Below are positions 26,909-36,605 of a stretch of 64,000 nucleotides of DNA, piece by piece. The notes below the pieces were generated by a model, which made no database searches, was not told the DNA's origin, and saw nothing but the letters and a program-made list of their open reading frames with translations. Numbering within the stretch: position 1 is the first letter of the stretch; each line of letters starts with the position of its first letter. The position numbers and the translations under genes are program-made. The DNA lies in the NCBI GenBank assembly GCA_023055425.1, contig JALGPY010000005.1:10317501-10381500 (forward strand), in the 5' to 3' direction. The DNA comes from Linanthus parryae. Taxonomy: Eukaryota > Streptophyta > Magnoliopsida > Ericales > Polemoniaceae.

Positions 26909-28494
26909 TGATGCGCAAACTAACGTGCTATCGCAAGTGTACGAATCTTGTAGTACCGGGTGCAATTAGACTCGGATTATCGTTCCCACAAGGACTGTTT
27001 CGGGTTTACTCACGTTGTCAGTTTCGGTTTTCCAAGAGTAGTAACCAGGAGGAGTAGGTTGTGATTATAATGACTAAACTAAAAACAGAATTTAAAAATG
27101 TAAACGTAAATATTTTTTGACGTTTTCTGAAATAAGCTGAATTTGTTGTAACGATAATAGATGAAGACTAGGCTCCAGGATCCCCTAGGGTTTCTACAGA
27201 TTTCAGTTTTACGTTCGATTATGAAAACACTCAGCAGTTTCGATATCTGTGCAACGTACCAATTGTGCAGTGACTTTTCAGATTCCACACGTAATCCCGA
27301 TCCTGCAGACTTTCGGATTCTTGTTAAGCTGCCTACGTCTGCAGTCTCGGTCTAATCCTGTTAGGGTTTCTAACCTGTCCGAATGGCCCGGGTCAAATTC
27401 TCTAACAGTTGGTCTCACGTTTTTCGATGCTAGCCCTATCTCCCTTTCTCTGGTCGGTCTATCAGGGTAAGGTACTAAATCCCGGTTTTTCTTCCTAACC
27501 CTAACTTGACGTTTTCACCTACAAGCTCGGGTCTATAGCAATCCTGGGTGATCAATCCTATCATGCATATACGATAATAATCAAAACCGGAATAACAGAT
27601 ACAACTTGCTGAATTAAGATAATCATCATGAATCCATAAACGTAGTAATCATAAAATCTGAGTACGAAACCCTAGGTTCACCGAGAACCTAGGTTAAAAG
27701 TTTAGCTACGACTAGACATAATACAAAACGCAGTTTCTGAATATAAAGAGAGAGAACGAAATCAAACTAAGTCTTCGAATCTCGAATCGCGCTTTCGTGC
27801 TCTCCGTGAATGCTCTGACTTGTCCTTCGGTTGTGCTGAGAATTGTGCTATATCTCCGTGAATGTCTCAAAACGAGTCTGGACGAGTCTTTAAATAGTGC
27901 TGTTTCCCGAAAACGCTTGTGCTCGAAATTACGGAATCTGCCATCGGTCTACCGTCTTTGACCAAAAGTCAAAACTGTCTGCGTATATACGCAGGGGTTG
28001 CGTATATACGCAACCAGGGCCCAACCAACATCCCCCACCACCCTCACTGCCTGCGTATATACGCAGGGCCTGCGTATATACGCAGGCCGTGGGGGCTAGG
28101 TGGGGTCCACTTGGTCCTTTGGTGGGCCAGGTCTGGTCCCCTGGGTCCCACTCTTCTGCCTGATGCTCCTGGTTTGCCTCTTCGGTGTACTTCTGCTTTT
28201 CTGTGTTTCCGTCGTGTCCCGGTCTTGTGCACGTTTCCCGAGACGGTCCCGGCTTGGTCCCGGCACGCTTCCCGATGCACCTCCCGAATCCTGTTCCTGA
28301 AAAGGCAACACGAACGAAAACCCGCGATCATATCCAAATATAGCAAGAAATAAGCAGAAATCCAGCAAGTACAAATAAACGTCTCGTTCTAGATTCCCAA
28401 GGCATTCTAAGGCATTTTCCGGCAAAAACCGCTAATTTCGACACAATTACTCGTGAAATCAGGCTAAAAGATAACCCCTAATTGGGCGTTATCA
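26909..28494 (-). repeat. Athila 5' LTR (right on plus strand), 1586 bp
   Basis: It starts TGATGCGCAAAC and ends GGGCGTTATCA on the plus strand. It is nearly identical to the left LTR but has four, not five, palindromes, which accounts exactly for the 19-bp length difference. TATA-like CTATTTAAAG is on the minus strand at 27897-27888. Confidence 0.92.
27980..28084. promoter_or_regulatory. Array of four 14-bp palindromes in Athila right LTR
   Basis: TGCGTATATACGCA lies at 27980-27993, 27999-28012, 28052-28065 and 28071-28084. The near edge is 83 bp upstream of the minus-strand TATA-like box at 27888-27897, as in the left LTR. Confidence 0.75.
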
Positions 28495-28499
28495 GAAGC
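28495..28499. repeat. Target-site duplication GAAGC, right copy
   Basis: Exact match to 14929-14933, marking the right border of the Athila insertion. Confidence 0.85.
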
Positions 28500-30048
28500 C
28501 CTCTTCCGCCGGTCGCAACAAGACCCAGGCCGACCTCAGATCTGTGCCGGAGGCACTGCCGCATGTGGTTGTTTCGATCACACCGGCTCAACAGCCGATT
28601 CCGGTAGCCGTTACCATTGCCGGTACAAGATCCACTCAGCCGATTTGAAGCAGAGGGTCATCAGATCGGCAAAAGCCAGTTTTGTCCACGAAAACCAATC
28701 TTTTTCGGCGAAGCCAGAACGAGAAGACGAAGGCGAGAGATATCACTTACATATCCAGCTGAGACGAAATCGAGACATTCAATTTACTGTGACGATCAGT
28801 CAGTGCACTGTTTGTGCCTTTTTCGGTGAAACTCTCTGCCGTTCTCTCTCTGCTAGACTGCTACCATATTCAGCAAGGGGAAGAGGCACAGGTGAATGTC
28901 AATCCCCATATTACCCTGAGTTGTTACTGAACAACTACAACACAAAGCCCACACTGCATCACTTTAAACCAATTTATTTCTCAATTCCCCATCACCTACA
29001 GCCCAACAAAGCAGCCCACTACTTCAAACCAATTTATTTCTGAATCTTACCCCTCACAAATTGTTCAAAAAAAAAAAAATCTTACCCATCACAAGTCCAA
29101 AGACCCCACTTCTCAAAACATACCCAACATTTTCTTCTTTTATACAGCCCAAGAAAGAAGAAAACAAACCAGAAAAAAAAAGAATTAACTTCAATTTTTT
29201 ATTTTGGCGAATTTCCTTTTTAGGATTTTTATCACACTTCGGCTCATATTCTTCAGAATTTTGGGTCACCTCTCTTAGCGCTCATATCCATTGGAATTTG
29301 AGTCATGAGTAGATACTTCAAAAACTCGTACAAGGACGTCAAATCTTGAAAGTAAGATGTTGGACTTACGACCGAGTTGGTTGAAGTTGCAGCCATGTTG
29401 GCTAAAGGAAAAGAAATTTCCCGAGAAACTAGCCGATGTCGCTACTGAGCTCTTGAAAATTCCGTCTTCAACGGGCGAACTTCTCCATGTACTTGGTCGA
29501 ACAGAGAAATTACTTGGCAAACCTAGTGTATTTTTGAAAACCTAGTGGATCCCATAGGCGACCTAAATCCATCTCCAACTGATTAATCTCAATAACAAAA
29601 AATACAAAAAGTGTATTTTTAATTTAATAATTTCTCATTAGATAGTTTATGATAAATAACCTTTTTCTAACTATTCATACTTTCTTAGCTTAGTTTCTAG
29701 CAAAACCTTAATAGAGATCGTCCTTTGAGTTTGATAACTCAATAAAATACTTACCGTTATTATTTGCAACTTCGTTTACTTGCGAGAGTACACTAGCGAG
29801 TGTTATGTTTTTTTGGCTCTTGCTGGGACCTTTTAGTTTTATTTAGTTTAGTTAGAGATTCGTTTATGAAGTACGTTTGTTAGTTCTTATTACCTCATGG
29901 TATTAATTGAGATTTTTATGATAGAGGTATTTCGCTAAGCATGGGGATTAACAAAGAATGACGTTTTATATGTCTAGCAGAATTGTGGGATCATGAGAAT
30001 GGATTCTACCACGAAGGGGAAATTGCAACATATTACGCCAACAGATCT
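28500..30048. other. Continuation of interrupted Copia-type remnant, then AT-rich intergenic DNA
   Basis: To about 28870 the sequence is GC-richer and continues the DNA interrupted by Athila at 14928. Beyond that it is AT-rich with short A and T runs, including a short direct repeat of CTTTAAACCAATTTATTTCT / CTTCAAACCAATTTATTTCT at about 28962 and 29022. No gene is recognised. Confidence 0.4.
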
Positions 30049-30522
30049 GTTGGGAATCAAGGGTGCCTTGAATGTACTTGGACTTGGTGAGGAGTTGGCG
30101 ACGAAGCGGGGGAAGAAACGAACCAAACGAAGGAGCTCGAGGCGAAGAGAACAAGTTTCTGGCACATGGTCTTCGTGCGAAAAGCCTTCGTGTGAAGGGT
30201 CTTCGTGCGAAGACAATTTGTATTCGTGCAAGATCTTCGTGGGAAGACTTCGCTGGCGGCGGCCAGAGAGTTGTTTCCTTGTTTGTTAGCTCGGTTTGGG
30301 GATTTCTTTGAGCATAAGCTGTATTGTAGGCCTATATAGATGCTATAGGTCGTGCGTTACAAAGTGTGCGTTGTATTCGTGGGTTTCTCTCAATAAAATT
30401 GAGGGTTTTCGGGTCGTGGAGGTAGCTAGCTCATCACTATTGAACCGCGCTATATTGGGTGTGCTATTCTGTTCTTGTTTCGTCCAATTCATCGTTCTCT
30501 AAGCTCTGCCGGGATCATAACA
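30049..30522 (+). repeat. 5' LTR of short Copia element
   Basis: TG...CA ends. It contains a stem-loop array at 30171-30247, TATATA at 30333-30338, AATAAAA near 30395 and GTGGAGGTAGCTAGC near 30417, all shared with the other LTRs of this family at 31415, 38207 (minus) and, diverged, 50319 and 51449. Confidence 0.8.
30171..30247. promoter_or_regulatory. GTGC-centred stem-loop array, 5' LTR of Copia element
   Basis: Inverted repeats with 4-base centres: CCTTC-GTGT-GAAGG (30185-30198), TCTTC-GTGC-GAAGA (30200-30213) and TCTTC-GTGG-GAAGA (30234-30247), plus decayed copies at 30171 and 30221. The array ends 86 bp before the TATA box. Confidence 0.65.
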
Positions 30523-30525
30523 AAC

Positions 30526-30537
30526 TGTTATCAGAGC
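30526..30537 (+). other. Primer-binding site of short Copia element
   Basis: TGTTATCAGAGC differs by one base from the standard Copia site TGGTATCAGAGC and follows the LTR end by 3 bases. Confidence 0.7.
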
Positions 30538-30677
30538 TTAGGTCGCGGTGTTCCAAGATCAAGGTGGAGCTATAGGGCTAGGGTTTCACAATCCGTGAAA
30601 TTCATAGCTACAATTTTGCGATCAAGGTGGAGCACGCATTTGGAGGTTACGGATCTGGAAAAGGAGCTGCAGAGAAG

Positions 30678-31140
30678 ATGACAGGTGGGATGACCAAGAT
30701 CGACAAGTTCACGGGGAGAAACAGCTTCAGCATATGGCAGATCAATGTAAGTGCTTTGTTGAAGCAGCAAGGCCTGTCGTTGCCATTGGTGGAAGATAAA
30801 GAGGGGGCTTCTAAAACCACCACTGAATTCGAGGCTCAGCAAGAGGGGACGCGACATAGGGTTGTGTATGGGGGTTCAGACAGTTCCGGCGCGATGACAA
30901 TGACCAAGGGAAGCTACGGTGACGTTTCAAACGGTAGAGAAAAGAGAGACAGGTGGACGAATGATGAACTCATGATCTGCAGGTTTGGCTGCAGATGGAG
31001 GTACTTCGGAGGATGGTCTATTTCTCCAGGCCCCGTTGGGGGGCAAGGGGGAATCCATGCTCTTGACAAGGAGGCGGAGGATGGAATAGGAGAGTATCTG
31101 ACGAGATACATAGAACGTGAAGGGGACACGTGCTGGGGGG
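30678..31140 (+). pseudogene. Truncated Copia gag fragment
   Basis: From about 30678 the frame reads MTGGMTKIDKFTGRNSFSIW followed by a LLKQQGLSLPL block, the classic opening of plant Copia gag proteins (retrotransposon gag, UBN2-type). The homology stops after about 45 residues and the rest of the frame, to 31253, is unlike gag. No zinc knuckle, protease or later domain is present. Confidence 0.7.
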
Positions 31141-31146
31141 GGATTA

Positions 31147-31335
31147 GTTTTAGGGACTCGGTGGGAGTCGGAACAAGAAACAAACTTGTTGTAGGAACTC
31201 AGTGGGAGTTGGAACAACATGCAGGGGATTCGATTGCAGAAACTCGGCCGTAGTTAGAGCATCGATTGCAGGAACTAGACGGGGGTTGGAGCATCGCTGG
31301 GGACACACGTTGCAGGATCTCGGCGAAGATAGAGC
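31147..31335. repeat. Degenerate minisatellite in Copia interior
   Basis: About five imperfect units of 35-45 bp repeat the pattern TTGCAGGAACTCGG followed by GGGAGTTGGAACA and ATCGAT-type text, for example at about 31147, 31192, 31238, 31268 and 31312. Non-coding. Confidence 0.65.
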
Positions 31336-31414
31336 AACTTGTGAATTTGGGGCTACTGGAGAGAACTGACTCAATCGCAAGCGGACGAGAGGATTCAAGT
31401 AAAGGTGGAGATTT

Positions 31415-31873
31415 TTTGGGAATCAAGGGTGCCTTGAATGTACTTGGTCTTGGTGAGGAGTTGGCGACGAAGCGGGGGAAGAAACGGACCAAACGCAGGA
31501 GCTCGAGACGGAGAGAACAAGATGCTGGAACAGGGTCTTTGTGCGAAGAGCCTTCGTGCGAAGACAATTCATCTTCGTGGGAAGGTCTTCCTGGGAAGAC
31601 TTTGCTGGAAGCGTCCGGAGAGTTGTTTCCTTGTTCGTTTTCTCGATTTTGGTATTTCTTTGGGCACAAGCTGTATTGTAGGCCTATATAAAGGCTATAA
31701 GTCATGCATTACAAAGTGAGGGTTGTATTCGTGGGTTTCTCTCAATAAAATCGGGGTTTTTCGGGTCGTGGAGGTAGCTAGCTCATCTCTAGTGAACCAC
31801 AATATATTGAGTGTGCTCTTGTGTTCTTTTTTCGTCTATTCATCGTTCGCTAAGCTCTGCCCGGATCATAAAT
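31415..31873 (+). repeat. 3' LTR of short Copia element
   Basis: Same order as the 5' LTR. Stem-loops: CTTC-GTGC-GAAG (31552-31563), CTTC-GTGG-GAAG (31573-31584) and GTCTTC-CTGG-GAAGAC (31585-31600). TATATAAA starts at 31685, 85 bp beyond the array. The first bases (TTTTTGGGAATC) and the last (ATAAATA) are mutated relative to the 5' LTR. Confidence 0.78.
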
Positions 31874-32028
31874 AAATCGGTGGAGTATAAACGTCAATAT
31901 GCACTTGAGAAGATTGTTGGTTTTTTAAGATACATTGTTTGAAATAGCTGATGAGGGGGTAGGAGAATTAAAACAACAAGAATGGGGATGGAGACACAAA
32001 TGTACAAGAAAGACTTGAAGAATTCTAT

Positions 32029-32418
32029 ATGAGTCTAACACTCCATTCGAATGAGGAATGTGCTCTAGTATTTTTCAATCCCAATGAAGATGATGATGCA
32101 CCATTGTGTATCCCAAATTGTCCAATAATCGATTCATGGCTTGAGTCAAGTATGAGGAGAAAGCATGATGAAATATTTGGTAAAATTGGAAGTCTCCTTC
32201 ATGGAATCAATACTGATGAGCTTGACCGTCCCGTCCCGAATTTGATGGGCCATCTCACATGTGGGATCAGTGAAGATGTAAAAGACCCTGATATTGAACT
32301 TGTTGATGATACGGATGCTTCATATGAAGAACATGAGGATATTCAAACATTCATAATCCATGAGTTACCATTTGAAATTTCACTGAAGATATGGCAAATG
32401 AAAAAAGAAAAAAATTAA
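32029..32418 (+). CDS. Orphan ORF of 129 codons, unknown
   Basis: The ATG-to-stop frame encodes an acidic protein with NPNEDDDAPLCIPNCPIIDS, a SSMRRKHDEIFGKIGSLLHG segment that could be helical, and PVPNLMGHLTCGISEDVKDP. I do not recognise a family, a signal peptide or a membrane segment. Base use is closer to plant coding DNA than to the flanks, and the text is not low-complexity, so it may be an exon or a transposon fragment. There is no sign of its neighbours being related. Confidence 0.35.
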   Translation: MSLTLHSNEECALVFFNPNEDDDAPLCIPNCPIIDSWLESSMRRKHDEIFGKIGSLLHGINTDELDRPVPNLMGHLTCGISEDVKDPDIELVDDTDASYEEHEDIQTFIIHELPFEISLKIWQMKKEKN

Positions 32419-33457
32419 TGAAGACATTAATCTCTTCCCACCACATGGGATACTTGAGGATATAAGTGAAATTATTATGAGATCGATTCTCATGAAATGA
32501 AAAACGAAGGAAAATTTTACGAAGAGCTTTCACTTTTGTAGGACTTGTTCAACATTGTTCATATATGCGCTTCTTGTGAGAGTTTGTTCTTGCTCACTTG
32601 AGAAAAGGAAGACAGAAAAGGGAAGGTGAAAAAATATAAAACAAACAATTATTTTCATGCAACGGTGGTGATGGGCGTAGTTTCATAATATTTCTGAAAA
32701 GGTCGTGTGAAGCCTTAGGCTCTCTCTTATCAATGGCTCGTTTGCACCCCAAGGGGAGATGAATAAGAGAAAAATAGTGGAGGGCGGAACGAATATTTTA
32801 GACTTACCTCTTGATTCATGTCAATTAGAGGGTAATTTCTACCTTATCCCATACCAAAGGGTATAAAGTGTCTTTTACCCTGGATTTGGGTCTGTTTCTA
32901 TCTTTTATCCTGTATAATGAAATGATTTTCGCTCGTAAGATTAGTTCGTCTATGACCCAGCAAAACGCTCTTGCTCTCTCTAAAGAGGTCTTCCGAATAA
33001 GAGAAATGATTAACTTGATAAATAACATTGTTTAACTTGACAGATACGAGGTTTCATAAAAATTTCACGAGAGAAGTTATGTCAGTGTTGCAAAAATATG
33101 TGCGGTCGAATATAGCAGACAAGTAGCATAGTTTAGAGATACTTTGAATTGCGATGATATAAATGCAGAGACACATCACTTGATCCTCGCGTCTAACGGT
33201 AAAACTGTAAGTTGAGGTGTGGAGAAGAGGGAACGAAGTCATTTCATGACACATAAACACTTCATCGGCGTTGATCGTTTTGAAGCAACTATAAAGTCAT
33301 GGTTAGACAATGGAACTTTTACTTGGAATCAGAGGGCGGGTCGCCCGAACATAGATGCTCTTTTTATCCACGCAGAGTTCTAATTCACTCATTTTCTGTT
33401 TCTTTGACATTTGGATGCTTTCCTAACTTTTTTGCTTCATCTGACTATATATATGTA

Positions 33458-33546
33458 AATTTTAGGGAATCAAGGTCCACATAAATTTGAAGAAATTCCT
33501 GATTCAGAGCTGGATTTTTAATTTTAGGGAATCAAGGTCCACATAG
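33458..33546. repeat. Short direct duplication containing a splice-acceptor-like site
   Basis: The word ATTTTAGGGAATCAAGGTCC with following ACATA occurs at about 33460-33483 and again at about 33521-33545. The second copy leads into an open stretch that reads as an exon. Confidence 0.7.
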
Positions 33547-33668
33547 CAAACGTTCTTTCCTATGTACAGGGCAATCCGATGACTGGCAATGAGGTTGCGA
33601 AACTTGTTGATATTGCTGCTGAAATGGTAGAAGCAGCAGAAGAGGTAGATAGCTTAAAGTCGATGTAT
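33527..33668 (+). pseudogene. Exon-like fragment, family not recognised
   Basis: After an AG the frame is open for about 46 codons with non-repetitive text (HIANVLSYVQGNPMTGNEVA, then KLVDIAAEMVEAAEEVDSL). The composition looks like a helical protein segment. No upstream or downstream exon could be joined to it. I treat it as a gene fragment captured or left behind. Confidence 0.4.
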
Positions 33669-33779
33669 GTGAGTGGTTGCTCCGTACACCCTTATTTGGA
33701 TTTTTACTCTTGTTTAAATATATAGGAGTTGAGGCAGCTGCGTACAGAAGTAGAAATATTGGTTTTTAGAGGTGATTGA

Positions 33780-36605
33780 TGTTGGTGTTGGTTGGTTGTT
33801 GGAGAGGGAGTGATGCGGAAGTGTGTATGTAGGTGTTTGGTGGAGAGAGACTAAAATAGAATTGTAGTGTAAACTAGAGTGTGGTAGAGTAATACTCTTG
33901 TGATGGAGAACATAACCTCTTCATCATTTAGTTGATAAAAGCGCATCACATCTTGTGCTATTTATAGCACTCCATGGTGGAACAAACCACCAGATAATTC
34001 TAGATTTTTCTACAAGAGTCTTGTTCTCACGAACTCGTGTTCATTGATACTATCATGAGAACGTGATGTGGCATCCTCATAACCACAAATTTTATTTCAC
34101 CAATGATAGAGATACCTAATAAACGTGTATCTCTATCATTGGACCATCTTGGAGAATCACAATCAAAAGTATTTCGCAATATTTCAACAACTCATCACTT
34201 TAAATTTCATAAGGAAAGCGTTATCTTTTCTCAATGAGAGGGTATTGAGTTCAGGAATTTTATTTTTACTAATTAGTTGATACAGGGAGTGACCATATCC
34301 AATCCAAAACCACTTTCTTATAATGTGCAAAAGCACAACCATAACCATAACACAATCACAAGGAGGTTCGCATCACACCGCCTCATAACCACATAACAAT
34401 AACCAATCACAATCTGTCTGACAAGGATATGGTACAAACCCACGCACAAAAACTTTCACTTTACATCATTACGACTTTTTCCTTGAAAAATCGAGTGAGG
34501 AGCTCCAAGTAAAGCCGGTGTGACAGTTTTTCACAATATTCGGCATATGATTCTTAGAGTTGTTTGTATTTTGACCAATATTTGAGCGGTACGGTATTTT
34601 TGATAATTGTGGCCAATGAACTATATAACCAGAGCCTAATATGGTAGTCGTATTTGAACATTACTTTCTCATTTCACAATATAGCTTAGATGTTATTCTT
34701 TTGGATTCTTATTTTGGATTATCACTTTTCTTGTGATACTTTCAAAGTAGAATTGTTCGGAATTAGGTAAAAAATTCAAATAAAGCATGCATGGTAGTAT
34801 TTCACAAATAACACACGCGAAACACGAAAGAAGGAAAGACACACAACGCTAGGCATATTAACTTACCTCAAATCGAAACGTCAAATAGCTCGAAATAGTC
34901 CTCGTGCCTAGATGTATGTCCCGTTTATGAAATCGTCGCCTACAAGTTTATCAATTATCTAATTATGTACACATAATGAGATATTTGTTAACTTATTGTA
35001 GTATTTATTATAAATAATTTCAATTATGTAGAATTTTATCCCTTTTATTCCATTATAAAATTATTTATTTTCAGATATTTATTTAAAATAGTTTTTTTAG
35101 AACTATTTATGTAAAATAGTTAGTTGACCTCAAATATAAATATAAATAAGTTAATAAAAATGTAATTATAGAAATAATGTTTAGGTAAAAGACAGTTGGC
35201 TCCCACCAAGGTTTCAGTTTTATATAAAATCACCCCAACGTTCTGTTTATAACAAAATCATCCCCAATATTCCCAAGTTCATCAACTCGTCACACTCAAA
35301 CCCACGGAAGCTACTCCTCTTTTTCTTCTCAATCTTATACTTAATTTATGATTTTCCATGATATTTGAACTATAAATATTAAAAGTTGGAACCAATATTA
35401 TTTTATCATCTATTAGTAAAACTTCAAACATATATATAAAAATATAGTAATAATAAAAATGTTAACGTATGCCTTCTGTTATGTATTGTCATGTTTTTAG
35501 AAAATGATGTACCTTGTGTCCAGTCTCGTATCTTATCCAACACCTGTATCCGTATCCGTGCTTCTTAGATCCTAGTGCATACCGGAGTGTTATTTTTTAC
35601 ATTGGTAGTTTTCCAAAATGTTTCAAAATGGGGGAACGCGTCGTTCCCCATAAGTTCCAGACTCATCATTTATATGGGAACGCCATGTGGAGACATTCCC
35701 AGAACGGGGATGTCACCCTTCATGGAGTTCTCGTGCATCATAGCCTGGATCCTTTTCAGGTGAATTCATACTTGGCATGATGATAGATTGATAGTCCTAA
35801 TAACTTTTTGATGAACATATGAATTATGCCAACTTGTATTAATAATTAAACTGCAAAATCTTAAGCAACATTAGAGTGGCGGCGCTCAAAACCCACAGGT
35901 CCTATGATTGAAACAGGCCTCTGATATCTAATTCTTTTTATATTTTTTTGTATTTTGTTTTTATTTGTTATTTATTTTCATGGGGAACGAAGATGAAGAT
36001 TTATCCTAAATATAACATTTCCTTTGCAAAATTGGTTCTACGTATTTCCAAGTTCAGAAGTAATAGATAGTCGTTATGATCCGAATTCGGAAATCTCATC
36101 ATTCACATCATAATGCGAGTTTTGTCTAAATATGCCAAAATACGTCAATCTTTTCCTAATCTGCAATGAGTTACTGCGTGCTGATGATCAAAAAGTTGTG
36201 CAGGGTGAATATGTTCACATTAGAATGAATAATTTTCTAGAGTGGTAAATAGTAGTAGCAGTGAAGGTGAATTCACCACACAGGTGTTGTATAATATTTG
36301 CAGAGGCAGAAGCTGAGATGCTTTTGTAAATGGATGCTTCTTAATTTAGTACTAGTACTTATTCATGCCAGGACTGGAATTGTCATCCCTGATTCAGTTA
36401 GTAGAAACTGCAATGCATACGAATTATATATGCAGGATCGCATCCGAATGACATACTTAAAGCAGCATAATCACATTAGGGTAGTACAACTTACTACAGA
36501 GCATCCAGAATAAGTCGAAATCACAGTCTCAGAGATTCTCAAAGTACATCATAAGACCGTTATTGTTAAAGTCATACACATATAGATGAATAATACTTAC
36601 TATAG
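33780..36605. other. Gene-poor AT-rich intergenic DNA
   Basis: No convincing coding region. Visible items are a perfect 16-bp inverted repeat at 34100-34142 and a short hairpin GGGGAACG-CGT-CGTTCCCC at about 35632-35650. Small ORFs at 35514 and 36298 lack motifs. Confidence 0.5.
34100..34142. repeat. Perfect 16-bp inverted repeat, 11-base loop
   Basis: CCAATGATAGAGATAC at 34100-34115 pairs exactly with GTATCTCTATCATTGG at 34127-34142. It could be the core of a small MITE or a chance hairpin. Confidence 0.7.

Larger units (their letters stand above)
14934..28494 (-). mobile_element. Complete Athila-type Ty3/gypsy LTR retrotransposon
   Basis: Total length is about 13.56 kb on the minus strand. 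In element order: 5' LTR (28494-26909), primer-binding site, gag-protease, pol (RT, RNase H, integrase), a third ORF, a long 3' non-coding region, polypurine tract, 3' LTR (16538-14934). LTRs end TG...CA and are flanked by exact GAAGC duplications. Element order, RT text ([10 protein letters not shown]) and the tRNA-Asp type primer site fit the Athila/Tat lineage. The LTRs differ by roughly a dozen single bases plus one 19-bp indel by eye, so the insertion is recent. gag is broken, so this copy probably cannot move on its own unless helped. Confidence 0.93.
30049..31873 (+). mobile_element. Short non-autonomous Copia element with two LTRs
   Basis: Two direct repeats of about 460-475 bp (30049-30522 and about 31415-31873) flank about 890 bp. 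The left LTR starts TGTTGGGAATC and ends ATAACA. A primer site TGTTATCAGAGC follows at 30526-30537 and a purine run AAGTAAAGGTGGAGA precedes the right LTR. The interior keeps only the start of a Copia gag (IDKFTGRNSFSIWQINVSAL) and has no protease, integrase or RT, so it depends on a partner element. The LTRs differ visibly, so it is older than the Athila element. The target duplication is not clear. Confidence 0.82.

Noticed and set aside
34100..34142. microRNA precursor
   Set aside because: The 16-bp perfect stem with an 11-base loop is too short for a plant precursor, and no extended pairing flanks it.
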